This document shows, piece after piece, positions 44,356 through 52,550 of a stretch of 64,000 nucleotides of DNA (position 1 is its first letter; each line of letters begins with the position of its first letter). The stretch lies in NCBI GenBank assembly GCA_021792365.1, contig JAJYUT010000003.1, positions 930,001 to 994,000 on the forward strand, read 5' to 3'. The position numbers were made by a program, and so were the translations under genes. Source of the stretch: Pseudomonadota bacterium. GTDB taxonomy: Bacteria > Pseudomonadota > Alphaproteobacteria > Dongiales > Dongiaceae. Below the pieces are notes generated by a model. The model did no database searches. It worked only from the letters and a program-made list of their open reading frames with translations, and was not told the DNA's origin.

Positions 44356-44584
44356 GTGGAACCTTTCCGCCTTCTCGCCGCAGGCCGATCCAGGCGGGCG
44401 CGACTCGACTCAGCTTCCCCCGACAAAGGTTGCCGGGACGTTACGAGTGCCGCGACTCCCGCACAACTGGACTTTTGTATGACATGTGGGGACGCGGTGC
44501 GCAGGTATCAAGCTTTTGATCTGACTAGAGATGTTCGCGACTCGGCCGCCACCCAGTCAGGCGTCGTATCGGCTTCCATCAGCG

Positions 44585-45463
44585 TCATTGAGAGAATCGC
44601 TTTTTGATGCGCTTCCAAACCCAGCGCGGATCCAGCCACACAGGCAGGCCGCCCATTGGCTCAGCTTGGCGCACGCGCCAAAAGCGTGGTTCCTGATGGT
44701 GCTGCCAAGCCACATAGCCTGGCCCACGGACGTCGACCGCGCGGCGCCATAGGTTTTCAAACACTTGCTCGATTTTGGCCCGATTGATCCGGTAGTGACG
44801 ACCCCAATCGTTCTCTCGATCGCCCAAGCGCAAACCGGTCTTTAGAAGCAGGTTGCGCTCGCTCACATACTCGATTCCCAGGTATTTGTAGTGGAGGAGC
44901 AGCACTTCATCTCGATTTGGATATACTACCCGACCAGTGGGGCGCGCACTGTGCCCACCGATTGCGAAGTTCGGCTCCACCAGATCAGGCTTGAACAACC
45001 GCAGTTTATTCATTTCCCGGGCGGGTGCACCGAATGTATGAGCGCTGGCGAGGTGTACACCCGCAGATGGAAACTCCTTCGTAACCATCTGGTATCCGAG
45101 AGCTGGAACGCAGGTAAAACCCTTTCGAGAGCATTCGCCCAAATAGGCGGGCATGTCAGGGTGATAGAGGTGTTCATCAACGGCTGCTACCACGACCCAG
45201 TCCGCAAGCCCCCGGCTTTCCCGCCAACACTGATTGTGCAGTGTGCAATGCGACTGCACAAAGGAGTTCGGGTCGGTCCAAGGGAATGTCCGCAGCTCCA
45301 CGTTCGGCTTCGCCGATAGCAGTCCGACACTTCCGTCGGTAGAGCCGTTGTCGTAGATGACGAAGCGATCCACCCACGGCTCGTAGTGACGGAAAAAGAA
45401 CGGCAACATGTGCGCTTCATTCCAGCACACCGAATAGAGATGCACGACGGGACGGCCAGCCAT
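44585..45463 (-). CDS. Family 2-like glycosyltransferase
   Basis: A 292-residue cytoplasmic protein. VVHLYSVCWNEAHMLPFFFRHY and VIYDNGSTDGS are the N-terminal motifs of the Glyco_tranf_2_4 group, VVAAVDEHLYHP the Asp-rich site. The C-terminal half ends in a basic tail (RWVWKRIKKRFSQ) that could touch the membrane. Its codon use and GC are lower than its flanks. It is the last gene of the aminosugar operon, 11 bp after the acetyltransferase, and likely adds that sugar to a glycan. Confidence 0.8.
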   Translation of the reverse strand: MAGRPVVHLYSVCWNEAHMLPFFFRHYEPWVDRFVIYDNGSTDGSVGLLSAKPNVELRTFPWTDPNSFVQSHCTLHNQCWRESRGLADWVVVAAVDEHLYHPDMPAYLGECSRKGFTCVPALGYQMVTKEFPSAGVHLASAHTFGAPAREMNKLRLFKPDLVEPNFAIGGHSARPTGRVVYPNRDEVLLLHYKYLGIEYVSERNLLLKTGLRLGDRENDWGRHYRINRAKIEQVFENLWRRAVDVRGPGYVAWQHHQEPRFWRVRQAEPMGGLPVWLDPRWVWKRIKKRFSQ

Positions 45464-45474
45464 TCTTCAATCCG

Positions 45475-46104
45475 TTACGGGCGGCTCGTGAGTATCCGGG
45501 CGGGATTTCCCGCTGCAAAGCCGTTGTCCGAGACATCTCGCGTCACCACCGCACCCGGCGCAATGATTGTCGCCACGCCGACTCGCACCTTGGGCAGGAT
45601 GATCGCACCCGCTCCGATCTGACTGCCAGCGCCAACCGTGACAGATCCAGCCAAGACCGCTCCCGGTCCAATCGACGCGAAGGAGCCAATATGGCAGTGG
45701 TGGCCGATATTGGCGCCGCGATTGCAGAACACGAAGCGCTCAAGGGTCGAACCGCTGCCAACGATCGTACTGGTATTGATGTAAACACCCTCCTCGATGA
45801 TGCAGTGGCCACCAACGATGGCGGTGCAATCCACCAACTGCATCGGTTGGTGGAACCCGAGCTCCGTGGCATTCGCCAAGGCCAAGCGACGATTCTGCGG
45901 GCTGAACATCGGCAGCACGAATGGCAGCGCGGTCATCTCCGTCGTCACGTCGGCGGCTTCGACGACGGGAATCGATGCGTCGACATAGACGCTGCCCGAG
46001 ACGTTCCGGATTGCCGCCGCGACTTGCATGCCATTGCGCCTGCAAGTTTCCACAACATCTGCGCAAATGGGCGAGCCGGCCCCGAACAGGACGATGCCGG
46101 TCAT
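45475..46104 (-). CDS. NeuD/PglD-type sugar N-acetyltransferase
   Basis: A 209-residue left-handed beta-helix acyltransferase. The first 70 residues (MTGIVLFGAGSPICADVVE) form the sugar-nucleotide binding PglD_N-like domain; the rest is a hexapeptide-repeat coil (CTAIVGGHCIIEEGVYINTS, GANIGHHCHIGSFASIGPG) ending GFAAGNPARIL. It would acetylate the amino group made by the upstream aminotransferase using acetyl-CoA. The ATG at 46104 overlaps that gene's stop by 4 nt. Confidence 0.85.
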   Translation of the reverse strand: MTGIVLFGAGSPICADVVETCRRNGMQVAAAIRNVSGSVYVDASIPVVEAADVTTEMTALPFVLPMFSPQNRRLALANATELGFHQPMQLVDCTAIVGGHCIIEEGVYINTSTIVGSGSTLERFVFCNRGANIGHHCHIGSFASIGPGAVLAGSVTVGAGSQIGAGAIILPKVRVGVATIIAPGAVVTRDVSDNGFAAGNPARILTSRP

Positions 46105-47240
46105 GCGCCCAGACTCCGCCGGAGCGATGCAACCACCTGCTCGACGTGACCACTCGCGACTTCTGGTTGGATCGGCAAGCTGAGCAAGCGAGCACACAAG
46201 CTCTCGGCGACCGGCAGGTGCAGGTGCGGTTCCGCGAACGCCGGATGCTGGTGCAGGGCGTGGCTGTAATGGATGCCCGTCAAGACACCCTGCTCCGCCA
46301 TCCGCGCCTTAACCTGGTCGCGATGCTCCGTCAGAACGGCAAACTGGTGGTACACCGCTCCCTCGTGCTCCGGCGGCAATCCCACCGGCGTGGACGAGAG
46401 CTGGTGTCGATAGAGTGCGGCAAGCTCCCGGCGCTCGGCATTCGCCTCATCGAGGTGAGGCAACAGCACCCGGAGAATCGCCGCTTGCATTTCGTCCATG
46501 CGGCCGGTCTCGCCCAGCATGATCGCGACCCCACTGCTATCGAGGCCATGTGACCGCAAGCGCCGCACTTTTTCCGCAATGTCGGCGCTGTTCGTTACCA
46601 CCGCGCCGGCATCCCCTGCCCCGCCCAGATTCTTGGTGGGATAGAAGCTGAAAGCCGCGGCATCACCGAATGTGCCAAGCTTATGTTCGCCGATCGTAGC
46701 GCCATGGGCCTGGGCACAATCCTCGATCACGTGGAGGCCGTGGCGCGCCGCAGCCTCGCAAATGGAAGACATCGCCGCCGGCGTGCCGTGGAGATGAACC
46801 GGGACGATTGCCGCCGTTCGAGGCGAAATTGCCGCTTCCGCCGCAGAGGGGTCGAGATTGCGCGTGAGCGGGTCCACGTCGACGAAGACCGGCCGGGCAC
46901 CGGCCCGCCGCACCGCCCCAGCAGTTGCCGGAGCGGTCAGCGCGGGCACGATGACCTCGTCGCCGTCGCCGATACCCAGGGCTGACAAAGCAATGCTCAG
47001 CGCCGCAAATCCAGAACCAACCGCGACCGCGTATCGCGCCCCGAGATAACGCGCGAATTCATCTTCGAATGCCGATGTTTCGGGACCCAGCAGGAGATGG
47101 CCGCTGTCCAACACCCGGCGCAGAGCATCTTCGATTGGGCCACGATGGCGGCCGAGTCGGCGCGCAGGGTCTGCTTGCGGTATGATCGTCGCCGCTGGAG
47201 CATTCCTTGACACGTGCTCAGCGCTTCCGGTTCGCGTCAT
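46101..47240 (-). CDS. DegT/DnrJ/EryC1/StrS sugar aminotransferase (FdtB/QdtB-like)
   Basis: A 379-residue PLP-dependent aminotransferase. VAVGSGFAALSIALSALGIG, VPVHLHGTPAAM, IEDCAQAHGAT and FYPTKNLGGAGDAG (Schiff-base Lys) are family motifs. Together with the FdtA-like isomerase it should aminate a dTDP-3-keto-6-deoxyhexose at C3. The start overlaps the isomerase stop by 23 nt. Which epimer (Qui3N or Fuc3N) is formed cannot be told. Confidence 0.87.
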   Translation of the reverse strand: MTRTGSAEHVSRNAPAATIIPQADPARRLGRHRGPIEDALRRVLDSGHLLLGPETSAFEDEFARYLGARYAVAVGSGFAALSIALSALGIGDGDEVIVPALTAPATAGAVRRAGARPVFVDVDPLTRNLDPSAAEAAISPRTAAIVPVHLHGTPAAMSSICEAAARHGLHVIEDCAQAHGATIGEHKLGTFGDAAAFSFYPTKNLGGAGDAGAVVTNSADIAEKVRRLRSHGLDSSGVAIMLGETGRMDEMQAAILRVLLPHLDEANAERRELAALYRHQLSSTPVGLPPEHEGAVYHQFAVLTEHRDQVKARMAEQGVLTGIHYSHALHQHPAFAEPHLHLPVAESLCARLLSLPIQPEVASGHVEQVVASLRRSLGA

Positions 47241-47643
47241 ATTCGGCAGCCGCCAGGCACAACATTATGCTGCCCTTATGGAACTCCGACAGGTCAAGCC
47301 AGACGCCCTCCGGCAGATAGAGCCCGGGCCCGCGCTTTGTCAGGCGAAAGTGGCGCTTGGCCCCCGTCAGACACGCTTCCGATTCCTGCACCATGGCGAG
47401 GCATGCTCCCTCAATCATCCACAGGAACTGATCGCAGGACACCACATGCTGCGCCCGATGCTTTTCTTGCGGGACATCAGCGATGACAAAGGTGCGAACG
47501 GGCGTAAAGGGCAACGGTCGTACGCGTTCCAGGGCGAACAGCTGGCCGCGCGCATCACCGAACTGCGGGACGTCGAGGCAGCGAACGGCGTCGAGCCTGT
47601 TTGATGATTCGGTCATCTGGATCGCCGGCGAGTTGCCGGGCAT
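47218..47643 (-). CDS. FdtA/QdtA-like dTDP-6-deoxyhexose 3,4-ketoisomerase
   Basis: A 141-residue cupin of the FdtA/WxcM type. DARGQLFALERVRPLPF, FVIADVPQEKHRAQHVVSCDQ (His ligands), FLWMIEGACLAMV and YLPEGVWLDLSEF are signatures. It converts a dTDP-4-keto-6-deoxyhexose to the 3-keto isomer. The ATG at 47643 has GGGGG about 7 nt upstream; an internal ATG at 47616 is possible. It opens the four-gene minus-strand operon and is divergent from the second glycosyltransferase. RmlA/RmlB, needed for the precursor, are not in the window. Confidence 0.83.
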   Translation of the reverse strand: MPGNSPAIQMTESSNRLDAVRCLDVPQFGDARGQLFALERVRPLPFTPVRTFVIADVPQEKHRAQHVVSCDQFLWMIEGACLAMVQESEACLTGAKRHFRLTKRGPGLYLPEGVWLDLSEFHKGSIMLCLAAAEYDANRKR

Positions 47644-47783
47644 GCTGCCGCCCCCATTTACTCCCTCATGCCTCGCTAGCACCCCTGCCAGACCAGCGCC
47701 GCAATTAGAGCCAAGGGTCTGGCCTTAGTCGACAAAAACGAAAACAATCATCTAGCAGTAATAGCATCGGGCCGGGGGACGCA

Positions 47784-48746
47784 ATGGGACTTATCCGCAA
47801 GCTCGCCCACCGCGTACGAGTCGCGGGGCGGAGAATGGTCGGGTCGGCGCAGCCACGCGTGGTGATGACCCTCCTTTGCCGAAACGAGGGCGATGTTATC
47901 GGCGAGCAGATCGCTTTCCATCTCGCAATGGGCGTGGACCTCGTTATCGCCATGGACAATAATTCCCATGACAACACTGTTGCGTTGCTCCAGCACTTCG
48001 AACGAGCCGGCAAGTTGCGGCTGCTACGTCAGCCCGACCGCAACTTCGACCAAGGCGGCTGGGTCACTTCTATGGCACGTATGGGCGCGCTCGAGCACGG
48101 CGCCGATTGGATCATAAACAGTGACGCCGATGAGTTCTGGTGGCCCGAATCGGGCGACTTCAAGTCGACCCTCGCCGCACAACCGAAGAAAGTGAACCTT
48201 GTCGTTGCACAGCGCGTGAATTTTCGGCCATCGAGATTAGATGATCGGCCATTCTACGAGCGGATGTTGGTACGCGAACTGGTTTCGGAAAAGTTCCGAG
48301 GTGGCAAGCTGGAACCGAAGGTTGCCCACCGCGCATACCCCGATGTGAGAGTTCAGCACGGCAACCACGGCGTCAGCCTGGGCAGCCGCAAGCCCAAACG
48401 AGCGCCACACGGCACTATCCAGATCCTGCATTTTCCGATCCGGACCTATTCGCAATGGATGCGCAGAATCAACGAAGGCGCGGCGATACTGGAAGAGCAC
48501 CCCGACCACACACCGTGGATCAGCGGCGGTTGGCGACACATGCGGGATCACTACGTGAAAGCCGGTACGCTGCGTACCTATTTCGAGAGCCTTGCGCTCG
48601 ATCCCGCCGATATTGCCACCGCACCCGACAAGGCGTACTTGACGATCGATACGCGGATTCGCGACGTCATTCGGGCCAACCAGCGCCTGTTGCCCGTTAT
48701 GCAAGCCTGCAATACGGCCACTGGACCAATCATAGGTGTTTCCTAA
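47784..48746 (+). CDS. Family 2 glycosyltransferase
   Basis: A 320-residue protein. VVMTLLCRNEGDVIGEQIAFHL and VIAMDNNSHDNTVALL are Glyco_tranf_2_4 motifs; IINSDADEFWWPE has the metal-binding DxD. The N-terminus is basic and there is no membrane helix. It resembles the 44.6-kb glycosyltransferase in type. It lies divergent from the FdtA-like gene and overlaps the 3' end of the sco gene by 17 nt tail to tail, which marks the right edge of the low-GC glycan island. Confidence 0.85.
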   Translation: MGLIRKLAHRVRVAGRRMVGSAQPRVVMTLLCRNEGDVIGEQIAFHLAMGVDLVIAMDNNSHDNTVALLQHFERAGKLRLLRQPDRNFDQGGWVTSMARMGALEHGADWIINSDADEFWWPESGDFKSTLAAQPKKVNLVVAQRVNFRPSRLDDRPFYERMLVRELVSEKFRGGKLEPKVAHRAYPDVRVQHGNHGVSLGSRKPKRAPHGTIQILHFPIRTYSQWMRRINEGAAILEEHPDHTPWISGGWRHMRDHYVKAGTLRTYFESLALDPADIATAPDKAYLTIDTRIRDVIRANQRLLPVMQACNTATGPIIGVS

Positions 48747-49329
48747 TCTCGGCCGCCACCTGGTCGGGCGTCGCATCGGGCCCGAAATGGGCGACGTATT
48801 TGCCGTCCGCGTCCATCAGGTAGATGAGGAGCGTGTGATCCATCAGGTACTCGTCCGATGTCGCGCCGGGCGCCTTCTGATAGAAGACGCGATAGGCCTT
48901 GGCGGCCTGGGCGATCTGCTCCCTGGTGCCGGTCAGGCCCACCATGCGCGGATGGAAGGCGCCGACGTATTCCTTCAGCACCTCCGGCGTGTCGCGCTCC
49001 GGATCGACGGTGATGAGGATCGGCGCGACGCGGTCGGCCGCGACGTCCAGCTTGTCGAGCGCGGCGCTCATCACGCCGAGCGCCGTCGGGCAGGCATCGG
49101 GGCAATAGGTGAAGCCGAAATAGATCAGCATCAGCCGCCCCTTGAAGCTCTGGTCGGTGACGGTGTTGCCGTTCTGGTCCGTCAACTCGAACGGCCCGCC
49201 GATCAGCGCCTCGCCGGCGGGGGTGTCGCTCACGCTGCGCTGATACAGCTGATAGAGCAGGAGGCCGCAGATCACCAGGACGGCGAGGAGAACGGCGGTC
49301 AGCGCGCGGCGTATCCAGGGCGAGTTCAT
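48730..49329 (-). CDS. SCO1/SenC copper chaperone
   Basis: A 199-residue membrane-anchored thioredoxin-like protein. A single N-terminal helix (8-28) is followed by GGPFELTDQNGNTVTD, YFGFTYCPDACPTAL with the CxxxC copper/redox motif, TVDPERDTPEVLKEYV and DHTLLIYLMD with the conserved His. SCO proteins deliver copper to the CuA site of cytochrome oxidase. The ATG at 49329 is chosen because the helix begins there. No oxidase subunit genes lie nearby. Confidence 0.93.
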   Translation of the reverse strand: MNSPWIRRALTAVLLAVLVICGLLLYQLYQRSVSDTPAGEALIGGPFELTDQNGNTVTDQSFKGRLMLIYFGFTYCPDACPTALGVMSAALDKLDVAADRVAPILITVDPERDTPEVLKEYVGAFHPRMVGLTGTREQIAQAAKAYRVFYQKAPGATSDEYLMDHTLLIYLMDADGKYVAHFGPDATPDQVAAEIRKHL

Positions 49330-49358
49330 GCTGCGATGGCGGTTCTCTGTGGGCGCGC

Positions 49359-50036
49359 TCAGTAGGCCTGCAGGCTCTTGAGCAGCGCGTGGGTGTTCGG
49401 GTTCTTGAACCTGCCTTCCATCACGATGCCGCGCGGGGTCGCGCCCTCGCCATAATAAGCCCGGTTCCAATCGTCCTTCTTGATGATGCCGGCGCCTTCG
49501 AAGGACACCCCGCCGAACAGGCCCGCCGTCTTGGCAAAGCTGTAGACGTCGGCTTGGAAGTTCGTGGTGGTGTCGGCGCCGAGGCCCTTGCCGATCGGCC
49601 CGACCGCGATCGACATGTCGCCGCCGAACTTGAGCTGGTTGGTGAGCACGGCGTTCAGCGCCTTGTCGCTCATGATGGTCAGCACGACCTCGCTCACCTG
49701 GCCGCCGATCTGCAGGCCGAGGCTGCCGGCCGCCAGATCGTAGAAGGCCGGCTGGCTCCAGCCGTCGGCATGCCGCGCCGAAAGAACGCCGCGGCCGCCC
49801 TCCGCGCCCAGGATGAAGCCGCCCTTGTAGAGCTCCGGGAAGATCAGGACAGCCTTTGCGCGCTTCGTGTATCCGGGGAGCTCGCCGAACTCGACCGAGG
49901 TGATCAGCTTCTCGAAGGTGATGCGCGCCTTGTCGATCAGTTCCTGCTGCGGCGTCAGTGCCCGTGCCGCGCGCGCACCGAGCGCGGCAGCCGGCACGGC
50001 CAATCCGGTGAGCATGAGAGAGCGGCGAGTCAACAT
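49359..50036 (-). CDS. SYLF (Ysc84) domain lipid-binding protein, secreted
   Basis: A 225-residue exported protein. The N-terminus MLTRRSLMLTGLAVPAAALG has a twin Arg followed by a hydrophobic stretch, a plausible Tat signal, with cleavage near ARA-LTP. The mature part matches the SYLF family: AKAVLIFPELYKGGFILGAEGG, DGWSQPAFYDLAAGSLGLQIG, VGPIGKGLGADT and GVSFEGAGIIKKDD. Eukaryotic SYLF proteins bind phosphoinositides; bacterial roles are unknown. The ATG at 50036 has AGGAG 7 nt upstream. Confidence 0.9.
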   Translation of the reverse strand: MLTRRSLMLTGLAVPAAALGARAARALTPQQELIDKARITFEKLITSVEFGELPGYTKRAKAVLIFPELYKGGFILGAEGGRGVLSARHADGWSQPAFYDLAAGSLGLQIGGQVSEVVLTIMSDKALNAVLTNQLKFGGDMSIAVGPIGKGLGADTTTNFQADVYSFAKTAGLFGGVSFEGAGIIKKDDWNRAYYGEGATPRGIVMEGRFKNPNTHALLKSLQAY

Positions 50037-50161
50037 GGCAGTCTCCTGATCGTCCGACGAAAGCCGGCCCGGTGCGTTCCCGGCGACTCGGGGCGGCAAG
50101 GTCGGTTCAAGAGATAGCCAGCGGAATGAGGCAGCGCAATGGCGGCGCCGGCCCCGGAGCC

Positions 50162-50806
50162 TCACAAGCGCGTCAAGGCCTGTGGATGCTGGTTGACGGT
50201 GACGATCCGCCATGCCGCGCCTTCCGTGCCGCCCTCCAGGTGGTCCATGCGCGTTACGGAGCAGGTGTCGACCGCGAAGCCCAGCGCCCGCTCCGGCTCG
50301 ATGCCCAGCGCGACCGCCAGGGCCGCCCGGATTGTGCCGCCATGGACGACGGCCACGATGTCCTTCCCGGCATGCGCCGCGGTGATGCGGTCCATCGCCG
50401 CCGCGACGCGCGCGACCACATCCTCGAAGCTCTCGCCTCCCGGCGGACGCTCGCGCGCGGGCGCATGCCAGAAGCGGTGATAGGCGCCGTCGCGCCGCGC
50501 CTCCAGCTCGGCATAGGTCAGGCCCTGCCAGTCGCCGAAATGCTGCTCGGCCAACTCGCTGGTGATGATGGGCGCGGGCATCGTCTCCATGACGCGCGCG
50601 GCCAAGATGGCCGACGCCGTCTGGTGCGTGCGCTTCAAATGGCTGACAAGCCAGATTGCGCCATGCGGCAGCGTGCCGGCGAGATGCTTGAAGTGCGCCG
50701 CGTCCGCGCAATCCGCCTCGAGATCATCCTGGCCATAGATGCGGCCATTCATGCCAATCACCGGCGCATGCCGCACGAACCACCAGCGGGTCACCGTGTG
50801 GATCAT
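50162..50806 (-). CDS. Histidine phosphatase, possible alpha-ribazole phosphatase (CobC-like)
   Basis: A 214-residue phosphoglycerate-mutase-fold phosphatase. WWFVRHAPV contains the catalytic RH with Ala in place of the usual Gly; SHLKRTHQTA, FGDWQGLTYAELEA, GGESFEDVV and VVHGGTIRAALA (second His) follow in order. The family includes CobC, which dephosphorylates alpha-ribazole phosphate. Its position two genes from cobS and near cobT supports that role, but substrate specificity is not shown. Its start overlaps the cyclase stop by 4 nt. Confidence 0.8.
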   Translation of the reverse strand: MIHTVTRWWFVRHAPVIGMNGRIYGQDDLEADCADAAHFKHLAGTLPHGAIWLVSHLKRTHQTASAILAARVMETMPAPIITSELAEQHFGDWQGLTYAELEARRDGAYHRFWHAPARERPPGGESFEDVVARVAAAMDRITAAHAGKDIVAVVHGGTIRAALAVALGIEPERALGFAVDTCSVTRMDHLEGGTEGAAWRIVTVNQHPQALTRL

Positions 50807-51528
50807 GCCGCATATAGCTGGATGGGGGTCTCGAAGCCTTTCAGGCTGTACTCCTGAGGGCGGCTGCCGACCAGTTCCGACGAAACACGGTCATAGACCG
50901 CCTGGGTCAGCAGGATCTCGCCGGCGGCGGCGACCGACTGCGCCCGCGATGCGGTATTCACGACGGTGCCGATCGCGGTCAGATCGCGATGCGACCGTCC
51001 GAACTCGCCGAAGCTGAGCTCGCCGCAATGGATCCCGATGCCGATCCCGAGGTCGCCGCCGGTCAAGCCGGGCAGCGTCTCGCGCCTGACCCTCCATCGA
51101 TCCTGGATCGCGCGCGCCGCCAGCACCGCCTGGAGGGTGTGGTCGTCCTGCCTGATCGGAAAGTTGAAGATGACCATGATGGCATCGCCAATGGTCTTGT
51201 TGAGCAATCCGTCATGTTCCCAGATGGCGCTGGCGCATTCGTCGTAGAAGGCGTCCAGCAATCCCGACATCGCATCCGGCGATTGGGTTTGCGACAGGCT
51301 GGTATAGCCGCGCAGATCGGCGAACAGCACCGTCGCATCGAGCGTGATCTTGCGGGCACGCATCACGGTCGAGAACATCAGCTCGCAGATCGTGCAGATG
51401 TTGGGATTCATCCGACTTGGGCGAATGCCGAATGCGCGAAACGGCACCGAAGCGACACCGCGCAGCGGCACCGGCAGATACAACTGCTGCCAGCAACCTT
51501 TACAGATCTTCGCCAGGTGCAGAGTCAT
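50803..51528 (-). CDS. Class III adenylate cyclase with N-terminal Cys motifs
   Basis: A 241-residue soluble protein. ATVLFADLRGYTSLSQ and NKTIGDAIMVIFN hold the two metal-binding Asp residues; the Lys in NKTIGD suggests ATP as substrate, and VVNTASRAQSVA supplies the transition-state Asn/Arg. The N-terminal 55 residues contain CKGC and NPNICTICE, two Cys pairs that could bind Zn or an Fe-S cluster. No membrane segment is visible. It lies between cobS (76 bp) and the CobC-like phosphatase (4-nt overlap). Confidence 0.87.
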   Translation of the reverse strand: MTLHLAKICKGCWQQLYLPVPLRGVASVPFRAFGIRPSRMNPNICTICELMFSTVMRARKITLDATVLFADLRGYTSLSQTQSPDAMSGLLDAFYDECASAIWEHDGLLNKTIGDAIMVIFNFPIRQDDHTLQAVLAARAIQDRWRVRRETLPGLTGGDLGIGIGIHCGELSFGEFGRSHRDLTAIGTVVNTASRAQSVAAAGEILLTQAVYDRVSSELVGSRPQEYSLKGFETPIQLYAA

Positions 51529-51604
51529 CGCGTGTTCGGGACGCTCGGGTTTCTATTGGCAGCATAGCGGCTGTCATGGGCGGCGACGAGGGCGTTCTAC
51601 CTGA

Positions 51605-52420
51605 CTATGCTAGCGCGACGAGGTTGATGAAGATGGCGAGCTGCGCCATCTCCTGCGCGGCGCCGAGCACGTCGCCGGTATAGCCGTGGATGTGGCGGCG
51701 CGCGACCTCGGAGACCAGGAAGGCCGCGACGATGGCGACCACCAGGCTGACCAAGGCGGCGCCCGGACCGCACGCGAAGGCGGCGATCAGCAGCGCGATG
51801 CCGAGGCCCTGATAGGTGGCGGCGGCCGACGGCTTGCCCGCATCGACCGCGAGCCCGCTGGCGCGCGCCAGCGGCAGCGAGCGCATGATGATGGGCAAGG
51901 TCGCGCGGCCCATGGCATGGGCGGTGATGAGCGCGCCGGCCACCAGCCACGGGCTGCCCAGCCCGACCAGGGCGCTGACCTTGATCGCGGTCGAGAAGCC
52001 GAGCGCCAGCACGCCATAGGAGCCGATCCGGCTGTCGCGCATGACCATGAGCTTGCGCTCGCGGTCGCCGCGCACGCCCAGCATGTCGGCGAAATCGGCG
52101 AGCCCATCCTCGTGCAGCGCGCCGCCGACGATCACGGTCGCTGCCACGGCAAGCAGCGCCGCCAACAAGCCGGACAGGCCGATCTCCATCGCCAGAAGAT
52201 AGATGAGGGACCCGATCAGCCCGATCACGGCGCCGGCGATGGCAAAGGCGCGCGCGGCCTCGGCGGTCTGGCCCGGTGGGGACTTGAACGGCAGGCGCGT
52301 GAAGAAGCCGATGGCCAGCCGGATCTCCCGCCACCATTGGCCCGGATGCCAGGCAGGCCTGCTCGCGTTCTGCCCGGTCGCCGCGGAAGCCGAGCGGGGC
52401 GGTCTGGATTGGTCGTTCAT
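51605..52420 (-). CDS. cobS: Adenosylcobinamide-GDP ribazoletransferase
   Basis: A 271-residue integral membrane protein. The conserved metal-binding GGALHEDGLADFADML and DSRIGSYGVLAL, plus AHAMGRATLPIIM, are CobS motifs. It joins adenosylcobinamide-GDP with alpha-ribazole (phosphate) in the last steps of cobalamin synthesis. The ATG at 52420 is chosen; the frame upstream to 52519 shows no family sequence. It is divergent from cobT over 130 bp, in which no cobalamin riboswitch was recognised. Confidence 0.93.
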   Translation of the reverse strand: MNDQSRPPRSASAATGQNASRPAWHPGQWWREIRLAIGFFTRLPFKSPPGQTAEAARAFAIAGAVIGLIGSLIYLLAMEIGLSGLLAALLAVAATVIVGGALHEDGLADFADMLGVRGDRERKLMVMRDSRIGSYGVLALGFSTAIKVSALVGLGSPWLVAGALITAHAMGRATLPIIMRSLPLARASGLAVDAGKPSAAATYQGLGIALLIAAFACGPGAALVSLVVAIVAAFLVSEVARRHIHGYTGDVLGAAQEMAQLAIFINLVALA

Positions 52421-52539
52421 GGCCCTGTTGTGCCGTCGATCGATGCCCGATTGCCAGAACCCCATATGCGGGTGCAGAAGAACGGCCGCAAGGTTTCCGT
52501 GCGCAGAGCTAGCGCGCAAATCTTAACGAAACGCCCGTC

Positions 52540-52544
52540 AGGAG
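52540..52544 (+). promoter_or_regulatory. Shine-Dalgarno deciding the cobT TTG start
   Basis: AGGAG lies 6 nt before TTG at 52551. No ATG or GTG in frame matches the family N-terminus better, so this site is the main reason to call a TTG start for cobT. Confidence 0.75.
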
Positions 52545-52550
52545 CCAACC

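Noticed and set aside
52421-52550. Cobalamin riboswitch between cobS and cobT
   Set aside because: The region is short and no B12-box-like GCCACTG or paired arms were recognised.
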